64,000 nucleotides of DNA from Luteibacter pinisoli (GTDB taxonomy: Bacteria; Pseudomonadota; Gammaproteobacteria; Xanthomonadales; Rhodanobacteraceae): assembly GCF_006385595.1 (NCBI RefSeq), contig NZ_CP041046.1:2728001-2792000 (forward strand). Direction: 5' to 3'. This document shows positions 51,610 to 59,524 of the stretch, in pieces. The translations under genes and the position numbers were made by a program. Numbering within the stretch: position 1 is the first letter of the stretch; every line of letters starts with the position of its first letter. A model generated the notes under the pieces. That model saw nothing but the letters and a program-made list of their open reading frames with translations. It did not search any database and was not told where the DNA came from.

Positions 51610-52542
51610 ATGCTGCGCACCCTGCTTCGCCCCGCCACCGCGCCGATCCGGCGCTGGGTGATGACGGCCTTCCCCAAGCCGCCCACCGGCGGCATCGACT
51701 ACGAGCACCCCGCGGGCGACCCCGGCCTGTTCGGGCCGAACTCGGTCACCTGGCGCATCCATAACGACTTCTGCGGGATGCTCGCCGGCGGCCTGTGCGC
51801 GCTGTACCTGCAGACGCTGCATCCGCGCGCGCTGGCGGGCGTGTGGGACCACTCGAACTTCCGCGAGGATCTGGTCGGGCGCCTGCGCCGGACCACGGCC
51901 TTCGTCGGCGGGACGACCTACGCGCCCACCGCCGAGGCGCACGCGATGATCGCCCGCGTGCGCAGCATCCACGCCAACGTGCGCGGCCTGGACGAAGCCG
52001 GACAGCCCTACTCGGCCGACGACCCGGACCTGCTGACCTGGGTGCACGTGAGCGAGATGGCCAGCTTCCTGGCCGGCTTCCGCGCCTACGGCCCGATGGA
52101 CGTACCGGCCGCCGCCGCCGATGCCTACCTGGACGAAACCCGCCGCGTGGCCGAAGCCCTGGGCGCCCGCGACGTGCCGGGCTCGGTGGCGGCGCTGGAT
52201 GACTACGTGCGCGACATCATCCCGACCCTGGCTTACACCGAGCGCACCCGCGTGGTGCTCGAGGTGCTGGCCGACCTGGACCTGCCCGTGCCGCTGGCCG
52301 GGCTGTCGCGCGACATCTTCCTGCATGCCGGTGCCGCCCTGCTCCCGCCCTGGGCCAGCGACCTGCTCCGGCGCAGCGCCGCCGACCAGATGAAGGGCCG
52401 CGTGGCCACGGCCACCCTGCGCGGCATGGCGCCGTTGTTCCGCGCCGCGCTCACCGATGGCGTGGCGACGCGCTCGTGCCGACGGGTGGGTGTGGACCGC
52501 GGTTTGCTCAGCCATTGGCCCGCGGGCGTTGCCACGATCTAA
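51610..52542 (+). CDS. MpaB/latex-clearing-protein family oxygenase (DUF2236)
   Basis: The 310-residue protein matches DUF2236: PGLFGPNSVTWRIHNDFCGM, LYLQTLHPRALAGVWDHSNF, DLVGRLRRTTAFVGGTTY and LLTWVHVSEMASFLAGFRAY. Members related to rubber oxygenase and MpaB are heme proteins; the His residues in TLHPRA and WVHVSE are candidate heme-associated positions. No signal peptide is visible. The substrate is unknown. It follows corA by three bases. Confidence 0.85.
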   Translation: MLRTLLRPATAPIRRWVMTAFPKPPTGGIDYEHPAGDPGLFGPNSVTWRIHNDFCGMLAGGLCALYLQTLHPRALAGVWDHSNFREDLVGRLRRTTAFVGGTTYAPTAEAHAMIARVRSIHANVRGLDEAGQPYSADDPDLLTWVHVSEMASFLAGFRAYGPMDVPAAAADAYLDETRRVAEALGARDVPGSVAALDDYVRDIIPTLAYTERTRVVLEVLADLDLPVPLAGLSRDIFLHAGAALLPPWASDLLRRSAADQMKGRVATATLRGMAPLFRAALTDGVATRSCRRVGVDRGLLSHWPAGVATI

Positions 52543-52596
52543 CGCCGTTTTTTGAGACCCTCTTCACAAATCTCGCCACTCCGCGAGAAATTGCTC

Positions 52597-52623
52597 TAAA
52601 GTTCGCGGCTTCACGGTCGCTAT
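52597..52623 (+). promoter_or_regulatory. Candidate FliA (sigma28) promoter for the GGDEF gene
   Basis: TAAAGTTC (52597-52604, seven of eight to TAAAGTTT), exactly 11 bases, then GTCGCTAT (52616-52623, five of eight to GCCGATAA). The spacing is ideal but the -10 is weak. It would give a leader of about 70 bases before the 21-codon leader frame. Confidence 0.35.
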
Positions 52624-52701
52624 AGAGTGCAAGGGGACGTGGGTTGGTATCCCGCGTACCGCGATCATCGGGCTCATACAGGGGGCCCTTCTCGGGGGAG
52701 G

Positions 52702-52767
52702 ATGCGTTCGGTGGCATTTCGTAGCTTCATCCGCGGCCCTCAGGCCGCTGGTTCGGTGCGGCCGTGA
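52702..52767 (+). CDS. 21-residue leader peptide coupled to the diguanylate cyclase
   Basis: ATG 52702 directly follows GGGGGAGG and opens a 21-codon frame, MRSVAFRSFIRGPQAAGSVR then Pro and stop. Its stop TGA (52765-52767) overlaps the GTG start (52764) of the cyclase gene as GTGA. The cyclase GTG itself has no ribosome site, so its translation may depend on ribosomes finishing this leader. The peptide has no acidic residue; five of 21 residues are Arg or Lys. Confidence 0.55.
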   Translation: MRSVAFRSFIRGPQAAGSVRP

Positions 52768-53831
52768 GGACGCCCTGGCATTCGCTTGCCGGCGGCATGC
52801 CGGAATCCCGCCTGCTCGCCTCCGTGGCCGAGTTCACCCATCACCGCGACATCGACGCCCTGGACCACAGCCTCGTGCTGTCCATGGCCGAACTGGTGGC
52901 GGTGAAGAGCGTCACCCTGTGCAAGCGCGGCGACACGCTGCAGCACCCGGTGGAATCCCTCACCGTCTGCCTGCGCAACAGCGATGGCCACTGCGTGGTC
53001 GAAGCCGTGGAGCCGATGCGCGATGGCGACCCGGTGGAAACCATGGTGTGCGCCATGGAAACGCTGGAAGTGATCACCGATGTGACCGACGAGGGGCTAT
53101 GCCGCCTCGTGGTGCCGATCATCCGCGAACACGCCGCTATCGGCGCGGTGATGCTCGAAGCCGAGGACACGCTCGACAGCGTGCGCACCATGGTGGAAGG
53201 CTTCGCCCGCATCTACGCGAACTACATTGCCCTGCTCAATGAGAGCGAGCGCGACAAGCTCACCGGCCTGTACAACCGCCGCAGCTTCGAGCAGCGCCTG
53301 CAGCGCCTGCTGAAGCTGCAGCGCCAGCGTGCGCGTGCTGCGCGCCGTGACGAAGAGCGGCGCACGCATATCGAGGACGTGGCGCAGATCTACCTCGCCA
53401 TCCTCGACATCGACCATTTCAAGCGCATCAACGACACCTGGGGCCATGTGTACGGCGACGAGGTGATCCTGATGCTGGCGCAGCAGATGCGCGCCTGCTT
53501 CCGCCAGAACGACGTGCTGTTCCGTTTTGGTGGCGAGGAATTCGTGATGCTCATCGCCTCCGAAGACGAGGCGGCGGCGGCCGGTGCGCTGGAGCGTTTC
53601 CGCGAGCACGTGGCGAATTGGGCGTTCCCCCAGGTAGGCCACGTGACGGTAAGCATCGGCTACGCGCTGATCAGCGAGAACGACTATCCGGAGATCGTGC
53701 TGGATCGCGCGGACAAGGCGCTGTATTTCGCCAAGCAGAACGGGCGCAACAGCGTGCAGGGCTTTGAGAAGCTCACGGCACGCGGTGAGCTGGGGGCGCC
53801 GGTGGCGCTCGGTAGCATCGACCTCTTCTAA
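52764..53831 (+). CDS. Diguanylate cyclase (GAF-like sensor plus GGDEF)
   Basis: The 355-residue soluble protein has an N-terminal GAF-like region (about 25-155, with RDIDALDHSLVLSMAELVAV and LCRLVVPIIREHAAIGAVML) and a GGDEF domain (about 165-335). RFGGEEF is intact, and the inhibitory RQND precedes it by five residues. It should make c-di-GMP under product inhibition. A Lys/Arg-rich insert (KLQRQRARAARRDEERR) lies after the first GGDEF helix. GTG 52764 is taken because the leader stop overlaps it; ATG 52797 is the alternative. Confidence 0.88.
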   Translation: MRTPWHSLAGGMPESRLLASVAEFTHHRDIDALDHSLVLSMAELVAVKSVTLCKRGDTLQHPVESLTVCLRNSDGHCVVEAVEPMRDGDPVETMVCAMETLEVITDVTDEGLCRLVVPIIREHAAIGAVMLEAEDTLDSVRTMVEGFARIYANYIALLNESERDKLTGLYNRRSFEQRLQRLLKLQRQRARAARRDEERRTHIEDVAQIYLAILDIDHFKRINDTWGHVYGDEVILMLAQQMRACFRQNDVLFRFGGEEFVMLIASEDEAAAAGALERFREHVANWAFPQVGHVTVSIGYALISENDYPEIVLDRADKALYFAKQNGRNSVQGFEKLTARGELGAPVALGSIDLF

Positions 53832-53848
53832 AAGATCGCGCACAGGGT

Positions 53849-53880
53849 GCGCTCCTACAACCGCCGCGTTGTAGGAGCGC
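53849..53880. repeat. REP-like palindrome between convergent genes
   Basis: GCGCTCCTACAA (53849-53860) and TTGTAGGAGCGC (53869-53880) are perfect 12-base inverted arms around an eight-base loop. The GTAGGAGCGC core is a common REP-type intergenic sequence in pseudomonads and xanthomonads. A smaller hairpin, GCGCAC-agg-GTGCGC, overlaps the left arm. It lies between the stops of the GGDEF gene and sodC and probably acts as a bidirectional 3' end. Confidence 0.75.
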
Positions 53881-53886
53881 GAGCGG

Positions 53887-54429
53887 TTATTTGACTACGC
53901 CGCAGGCAATCCGATCCCCACCACCGCCCAGCGGCTTCGGCTGATCAGCGTAGTTGTCGCCACCCGCATGGATCATCAACGCATGCCCCTTCAACGTCGC
54001 CAGGCTCTTCAGCCGCGGCGCCGTCACGGCCGTCGTATCGGTGCCATCCGCGCCCACGGTGATCTTCGGCAGGTCGCCTTCATGCCCCGCGGCCGAATCC
54101 GGGCCCTCGTGCTTGCCGGTGTGTTCCGGATCGAAATGGCCGCCGGCCGCGAGGGCCGCGCCCTTCTTGCCGTCCTTCTTGCCGTCCTTCTCGCCCGGCG
54201 CGCAGCTCGGCTTCTCATGGAGGTGGAAGCCGTGCTCGCCCGGCGGCAGGCCCTTCAGGTTGGGCGTGAAGACGAGGCCGCCGGTGCTCTCGCTGACGGT
54301 GACGCTACCCACCGAGGTACCGGTGCCATCGGTCGAGACCATGGTCATCGGGACGGTGACGCTGGTATCCGCGGCCTGCGCCGCGCCGCACACGAGCAGC
54401 CCTGCGGCCACGATTGCGATCTTTCTCAT
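53887..54429 (-). CDS. sodC: Cu/Zn superoxide dismutase, periplasmic
   Basis: SodC removes superoxide in the periplasm. The 180-residue precursor has a signal peptide (MRKIAIVAAGLLVCGAAQA). The copper ligands are in HGFHLHE, the bridging and zinc ligands in GGHFDPEHTGKHEGP and the last copper His in MIHAGGDNY. Disulfide Cys are in PSCAPG and IACGVV. A Lys/Gly/Asp repeat (GEKDGKKDGKKG) lengthens the loop before GGHFD. The start has GGGGAGTGAGAG. Confidence 0.94.
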   Translation of the reverse strand: MRKIAIVAAGLLVCGAAQAADTSVTVPMTMVSTDGTGTSVGSVTVSESTGGLVFTPNLKGLPPGEHGFHLHEKPSCAPGEKDGKKDGKKGAALAAGGHFDPEHTGKHEGPDSAAGHEGDLPKITVGADGTDTTAVTAPRLKSLATLKGHALMIHAGGDNYADQPKPLGGGGDRIACGVVK

Positions 54430-54496
54430 CTCTCACTCCCCAGTCAGACAAAGGTGACTTGGGATACTGCACCCCGCGTGCAGGGCGCGTCCACAA

Positions 54497-55198
54497 CTAC
54501 CCGCCGAACAGCGTGCGGACGTCTTCCGGGGTGAGCAGGCGCCAGGTGCCGGGCTCAAGGCCGCCCAGGGTGAGGCCACCCACGGCCATGCGCTCAAGGG
54601 TGACGACGTGGTTGCCGACGGCGGCGAACATCCGGCGCACCTGGTGGTAACGGCCTTCGGTCAGCGTCAGCCGCACGTGGCGCGTGCCGAGCACCTCCAG
54701 GCCAGCGGGTTCCAGCGGATCCTTCTCGCCTTCCAGCATCAACGTGCCTGCGGCGAACAGCTCACCCTCGTCACCGCGCAGGTCTTCCGCCAGCGTGGCT
54801 TCGTACACCTTCGCCAGCGCGCTCTTCGGCGAGATGATCCTGTGCAGCAGCGGGCCGTCGTCCGTGAACAGCAGCACGCCGGAGGTATCGCGATCCAGCC
54901 GGCCCACGGTGGACAGCACTGGATTGCGCACGCCGAAGCGCGGCGGCAGCAGGTCGTAGACGAGACGCCCGACGTCCTTGCGCGAGCAGGTGTAACCGGT
55001 GGGCTTGTTGAGCATCAGGATCATGCCCTGCGGGGGATCCAGCGGCTCGCCTTCGAAGCGCACATCGGCGTGTTCCACCTTGTCGTCGGCGTAGAGCACG
55101 TCACCCGCGGCATCCGTGACGGCGCCTTCGCGGAACAGCTGGGCCACCTGCTTGCGGCTGCCGTAGCCGAGGTTGGCGAGGAGTCTTACCAGTTTCAT
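54497..55198 (-). CDS. rsuA: 16S rRNA pseudouridine(516) synthase
   Basis: RsuA modifies U516 of 16S rRNA. The 233-residue protein has an N-terminal S4 domain (VRLLANLGYGSRKQVAQLFR) and the RsuA-branch catalytic motif GRLDRDTSGVLLFT with the nucleophile Asp, followed by KVYEATLA and EGRYHQVRRMFAAVGN. Closely related RluB/RluE enzymes act on 23S rRNA, so the site is inferred from family resemblance. It overlaps the upstream methyltransferase gene by ATGA. Confidence 0.88.
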   Translation of the reverse strand: MKLVRLLANLGYGSRKQVAQLFREGAVTDAAGDVLYADDKVEHADVRFEGEPLDPPQGMILMLNKPTGYTCSRKDVGRLVYDLLPPRFGVRNPVLSTVGRLDRDTSGVLLFTDDGPLLHRIISPKSALAKVYEATLAEDLRGDEGELFAAGTLMLEGEKDPLEPAGLEVLGTRHVRLTLTEGRYHQVRRMFAAVGNHVVTLERMAVGGLTLGGLEPGTWRLLTPEDVRTLFGG

Positions 55199-56259
55199 GA
55201 GCGGGGTTCCCTGGCTTCGATCACCTTGAACCCATCGCGATCGACCACGGTGCGGACCTGCGCGAAGCAGGCCTCCAGCGTGGCTTCGTACGCGAGGTGG
55301 CGGTTGGCGACCATCCAGAAGCGGCCACTCGGCGCCAGCGCGCGGGCAGCGGTAACGATGAAGGCGCGGCCGAGTTCAGGCTGGTCGGCGCGGCCCTGGT
55401 GGAAAGGCGGGTTGGAGACGATGACGTCGTAGCGGCCGTCGATCCCCTGGGTGACGTCATGCCAGGCGACGCGCGTGGCGATGGCACGGCCACTGCGCGC
55501 CACGGCGGCTTCGATATTGAGGCGCGCCGCATCGAGCGCCCTGCCCTCGGCTTCGAACAGCGCCACCTCGGTGACACCGGCGCAGCGGTCGATCACTTCG
55601 CAGGCGAGGTATCCGAAGCCCGCGCCGAGGTCGGCCACGCGTCCGTGCAGATCCGCAGGCAACACGCTGGCCAGCAAGGCGGAGGCGACGTCGACGCGAT
55701 CCCATGCGAACAGCCCGCGACGGCTGACGAAACGACCATCGGCGATGGGCAGCGGCGCATCCAGGGCAAGCCAGTCCGCGAGCAGGGTTTCATCCGCCGT
55801 GGCGTCTGGCCGGGTCCAGAAGACGCGGCATTTATGCTTGGACACCTGGGTGACGCCACCGGCCAGCAACGCCAGATCGGACTCGGCGGTCTTCGCCCCT
55901 TCCGCGTTGGGCACGCTGGCGACGACGATGCCCTGCGGTGAACGCAGGCGCATCGCGTGGGCGAACAACGCGCGCGTTTCTTCACGCTGGCGTGTAGGCA
56001 ACACGAGGATCCGCTCGAACGTGCCAGGGTCCGCGGGCGGCGCGGGAATCACCGTGTAACGGTAGCGGGCAAGGGCATCCGCCGCGGGCTTGAAGGACTG
56101 CTGGAGCACCCAGCCGGCGCGGCTGTGTTCGCGCAACGCAAAGCCTTCGCGGGCGCGCAGCATCAGCACGCCGCCCTCGGCCGGCAGGCGGAGGTCGCCG
56201 ATGGCGAAGGGAACGAAGAGCGCTTCAAGCGCGGCGTCGGAAGCGGTACCGGCGGACAC
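55195..56259 (-). CDS. RsmC/RlmG-like rRNA guanine-N2 methyltransferase
   Basis: The 354-residue protein has a degenerate N-terminal domain (about 1-170) and a C-terminal SAM domain with motif I VADLGAGFGYLACEVI and the catalytic NPPFHQG, as in RsmC (m2G1207 of 16S rRNA) and RlmG. The coupling to rsuA fits a role in 16S rRNA. The start is GTG 56259 with GAGAT upstream. Confidence 0.85.
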   Translation of the reverse strand: MSAGTASDAALEALFVPFAIGDLRLPAEGGVLMLRAREGFALREHSRAGWVLQQSFKPAADALARYRYTVIPAPPADPGTFERILVLPTRQREETRALFAHAMRLRSPQGIVVASVPNAEGAKTAESDLALLAGGVTQVSKHKCRVFWTRPDATADETLLADWLALDAPLPIADGRFVSRRGLFAWDRVDVASALLASVLPADLHGRVADLGAGFGYLACEVIDRCAGVTEVALFEAEGRALDAARLNIEAAVARSGRAIATRVAWHDVTQGIDGRYDVIVSNPPFHQGRADQPELGRAFIVTAARALAPSGRFWMVANRHLAYEATLEACFAQVRTVVDRDGFKVIEAREPRS

Positions 56260-56396
56260 GGCGGGGATCTCGGGAGGGCCTGGAACCGCCTATTCTACCG
56301 TTTGTACGCCATGGGCAGTTTTTGTCCAATAACGGCGCGCGCCCAGCGGCGAGACTCGGGATTCCCGACATCGCCCCCCCGCTGGAGAGCCATCCC

Positions 56397-57218
56397 ATGC
56401 CTTACGTACGCGTCAAAGACGGCACCGAGATTTTCTACAAGGACTTTGGCAACGGCCAGCCGGTCGTGTTCTCCCACGGATGGCCGCTCAGTGCGGACGC
56501 GTGGGATGCCCCGATGATGTTCATGTCGAACAACGGCTTTCGCACCGTCGCGCACGACCGCCGCAGCCATGGCCGGTCCACGCAGACGTTTGACGGCAAC
56601 GACATGGATACCTACGCCGACGACCTGCACGCGGTGATCGAGGCACTGAACCTCAAGGACATCATCCTCGTTGGCCACTCCACCGGTGGTGGTGAAGTCG
56701 CGCACTACATGGGCCGCCATGGCACAAGCCGCGTCGCGCGCGCGGTGCTGGTCGGCGCGGTGCCGCCGTTGATGCTCAAGACCGAGAACAACCCGCTGGG
56801 CCTGCCGAAAGCCGTGTTTGACGGCATCCGTGACGGCGTGTGGGACGACCGCTCGCAGTTCTACCGCGACCTCAGCCTGCCCTTCTATGGCTACAACCGC
56901 GAAGGCGCGAAGGTCTCTGAAGGCGTGCGCGAATCGTTCTGGCTGCAAGGCATGCTTGGCGGCCTGAAGGGCCAGTACGACTGCATCCGCGAGTTCTCCG
57001 AAGTGGATTACGGCCCGGACCTGGACAAGATCGACGTGCCGGTGCTGCTGATCCACGGCACGGACGACCAGATCGTGCCCATCGACGCAGCCGCCCGGCA
57101 GGGCGTGAAGCGCCTGAAGAACGGCACGCTGAAGGAGTACCCCGGCGCACCGCACGGCCTGGTGACCACGCGGCAGGACGAGTTCAACGCCGACCTGCTC
57201 GCCTTCGCCCGCGGGTAA
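56397..57218 (+). CDS. Alpha/beta hydrolase, cofactor-free haloperoxidase/esterase type
   Basis: The 273-residue enzyme has the catalytic triad Ser95 (LVGHSTGGGE), Asp in IHGTDDQIVP and His in GAPHGLV. The GHSTGG elbow and the FVSHGWP-like oxyanion region (VFSHGWPLSADAW) are those of non-heme chloroperoxidases and aryl esterases such as CpoF and EstF. No signal peptide is present, so it is cytoplasmic. The ATG follows GGAGAG. It is convergent with selO, three bases apart. Confidence 0.92.
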   Translation: MPYVRVKDGTEIFYKDFGNGQPVVFSHGWPLSADAWDAPMMFMSNNGFRTVAHDRRSHGRSTQTFDGNDMDTYADDLHAVIEALNLKDIILVGHSTGGGEVAHYMGRHGTSRVARAVLVGAVPPLMLKTENNPLGLPKAVFDGIRDGVWDDRSQFYRDLSLPFYGYNREGAKVSEGVRESFWLQGMLGGLKGQYDCIREFSEVDYGPDLDKIDVPVLLIHGTDDQIVPIDAAARQGVKRLKNGTLKEYPGAPHGLVTTRQDEFNADLLAFARG

Positions 57219-57222
57219 GCCT

Positions 57223-58776
57223 TTAGCTGCTGCAGGAAAGCATCGAACACCCCACCCGGTCGCGCGCCCATTCAGGCCGGCGCGCGGCCAGGTGCTCTCG
57301 GCCAGGCTGTTCGTCGTACGGATCACGCAGCGTGTCGAGCAGCTCGAGCACGCCGCTGTTATCGCCCTGCTCCGCCTTGTCGATCGCCTGCTGGGCGAGG
57401 TAGTTGCGCAGCACGTAACGCGGGTTGCTCGCGTGCATCAGCGCCAGCCGTTCGCTCTCGCCCGTTTCATCCTCACGCACGCGCGCCGCATAGCGGACCA
57501 GCCAGGCCTCGAGCGAGTCCGCCACGGCCACGCGTTGCGCGTCGCTATAGAACGCCGCGCCGACCACGCCCGCGTGCGGTGCCGCCACGTCCAGCAAGGC
57601 CAGGTCGCGATAGAAGATCGTCATGTCCATGCCGCCCGCGGTGAGCACGCCACGCAGGTCGCCCAGCAGGGCTTCGTCGCCTTCGCGCCCGTGCATCAGG
57701 CCGAGTTTTGCGGCGCCATACGCGGCATCGGTCGCTTCGAACACCTCGACGTAGTGGTCGAGCCCCGCCTGCAACGCCTCCGCACCGTCGAACAATGGCG
57801 ACAACGCCTGGGCCAGGGCCTGCAGGTTCCAGTAACCGATCCGCGGCTGGTGGCCGAAACGGTAGCGGCGATGCATGCGGTCGGTGGTGTTCGGCGTCCA
57901 GTCGGGGTCGAAGTCGTCCACCCAGCCGTAGGGGCCGTAATCGATGGTGAGGCCGAGGATCGACATGTTGTCGGTGTTCATCACGCCATGGACGAAGCCC
58001 ACGCGCATCCATTCGGCCATGAGCCGCGCGGTACGCGCGCACACCTCGCGGAAGAACGCGGCATGGCGTTCGCCGTCCGGCAGCGCGGCAACCACCGGGA
58101 AATGCGTGTGGATGGTGAAGTCGACCAGCTGGCGCAGCAGCCCGGTATCACCCCGCGCCGAAGGCAGCTGGTAATTGCCGAAGCGCAGGAAGGTGGGCGC
58201 CACACGACAGACGATGGCGCCTGGCTCGGGTGCCGGGTGGCCGTCGTACATCACGTCGCGGACCACGGCGTCACCGGTGGCAACGACCGAGAGGGCTCGC
58301 GTCGTCGGCACGCCCAGGTGGTGCATGGCCTCGCTGCACAAGAACTCACGAATGGACGAACGCAGCACCGCGCGGCCGTCGGCGCCGCGGGAGTACGGGG
58401 TGCGGCCGGCGCCCTTGAGCTGGATTTCCTGGCGGCCGTCGTGCGCGGTCAGGATCTCGCCCAGGCCAATGGCCCGGCCGTCGCCCAGCTGGCCGGCCCA
58501 CTGGCCGAACTGGTGGCCACCGTAGGCCATGGCGTAGCCGGTCATGCCCGGCAGCGTGGCGTTGCCGGCGAAGATCTCGGCAAAGTCCGGGCGGGCCGGG
58601 TCGATCCCGAGCATGGCGGCCACGTCGGCAGCCACGGCCACGGTCCGCGGGGCGGCCACGGGGGTCGGTTCCACCCACGAAAACGCAGCACCGGTCACCT
58701 GGCGGGGCGCCAGGTGCGTGTCGGGGTCGGCAGGCAACTGATGGACGAAGGCGTTGTCGAAACGGGGAGATGTCAT
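57223..58776 (-). CDS. selO: Protein adenylyltransferase SelO (YdiU)
   Basis: SelO is a pseudokinase that transfers AMP to proteins, linked to redox stress. The 517-residue protein has GMTGYAMAYGGHQFGQWAGQ, QLKGAGRTPYSRGADGRAVL, FVHGVMNTDNMSILG and DYGPYGWVDDFDPDWTPN, which cover the inverted ATP and metal sites. The C-terminal Cys (SMLSCSS) stands where animal SelO has selenocysteine. ATG 58776 is the family start; the long upstream open frame runs through the divergent gene and was not taken. Confidence 0.94.
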   Translation of the reverse strand: MTSPRFDNAFVHQLPADPDTHLAPRQVTGAAFSWVEPTPVAAPRTVAVAADVAAMLGIDPARPDFAEIFAGNATLPGMTGYAMAYGGHQFGQWAGQLGDGRAIGLGEILTAHDGRQEIQLKGAGRTPYSRGADGRAVLRSSIREFLCSEAMHHLGVPTTRALSVVATGDAVVRDVMYDGHPAPEPGAIVCRVAPTFLRFGNYQLPSARGDTGLLRQLVDFTIHTHFPVVAALPDGERHAAFFREVCARTARLMAEWMRVGFVHGVMNTDNMSILGLTIDYGPYGWVDDFDPDWTPNTTDRMHRRYRFGHQPRIGYWNLQALAQALSPLFDGAEALQAGLDHYVEVFEATDAAYGAAKLGLMHGREGDEALLGDLRGVLTAGGMDMTIFYRDLALLDVAAPHAGVVGAAFYSDAQRVAVADSLEAWLVRYAARVREDETGESERLALMHASNPRYVLRNYLAQQAIDKAEQGDNSGVLELLDTLRDPYDEQPGREHLAARRPEWARDRVGCSMLSCSS

Positions 58777-58897
58777 CGGGCAGGCAGCTGGGGCGTTCCC
58801 ATGGATATCCGGGCGAACCCTGAGGGGAACAAGGTGGGCCCCGCGATGATTCGAAACCGTGCACACTAGCGCCCCTGATTCCCTGCCAGCCGCCCGC

Positions 58898-59524
58898 ATG
58901 CGCCTGTTCCTTGCCACTGCCGCCCTGCTCTCCGCGTTTGCCGCCCTGCCGGCCGCCGCGGCGGTGCCCCCGCGCAGCGACAAGACGCTGGTGGAGCTGA
59001 TCGAAGGCACCATGGCCACCCTGCCCAACGCGGTGGACCAGCTGGCGGCGAAGGTGCCGGGCGGCCTGCACGCCACCCCGGATGCGCCCTCGCAGATCGT
59101 CCGCAGCATGCCCTTCGTCACCCGCGACGGGTTCCGCGTGTCGGCCCTGGAAGTGCGCGGCTTCAACGAAGGCGGCGACGTGCCGATGGCGCGCTTCACC
59201 TCCATCCAGCTCGAGCAGCGGCCCTGCTTCACCCGCCAGGACATCACCGAGCACTTCCACGTGGCCAGCTCGGAAACCAACCTGCCGACCGCACCGTCGA
59301 TGCTGCCGAACCGCTACATGATGATGCAGATGCCCTGGGGCCGGCTCTCCTTCGGCACCTCGCAGGAAAGCGGTGGTTGCGTCATCGCCATCGTCGGCGA
59401 TGCGACGGGTGGCCTGGCGGGCGTGCAGTTGCCCCTGCCCCTGCCTCAGCCGACCTCGATGCCCGGCATGCCCGACCTGCGCCGCACCTGGCCGATGCCG
59501 GCCGGCGCTTACCCGGCTGAGTGA
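58898..59524 (+). CDS. Secreted protein of unknown function (208 aa)
   Basis: The protein has a clear signal peptide (MRLFLATAALLSAFAALPAA). The mature part of about 185 residues has two Cys (RPCFTRQD and GGCVIAIV) that could form a disulfide, and ends in a Pro/Met-rich tail (LPQPTSMPGMPDLR). I do not recognise a family. ATG 58898 is chosen for the signal; an upstream GTG in frame lacks one. It is divergent from selO, and its last 16 bases overlap the convergent PAS-GGDEF-EAL gene. Confidence 0.7.
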   Translation: MRLFLATAALLSAFAALPAAAAVPPRSDKTLVELIEGTMATLPNAVDQLAAKVPGGLHATPDAPSQIVRSMPFVTRDGFRVSALEVRGFNEGGDVPMARFTSIQLEQRPCFTRQDITEHFHVASSETNLPTAPSMLPNRYMMMQMPWGRLSFGTSQESGGCVIAIVGDATGGLAGVQLPLPLPQPTSMPGMPDLRRTWPMPAGAYPAE

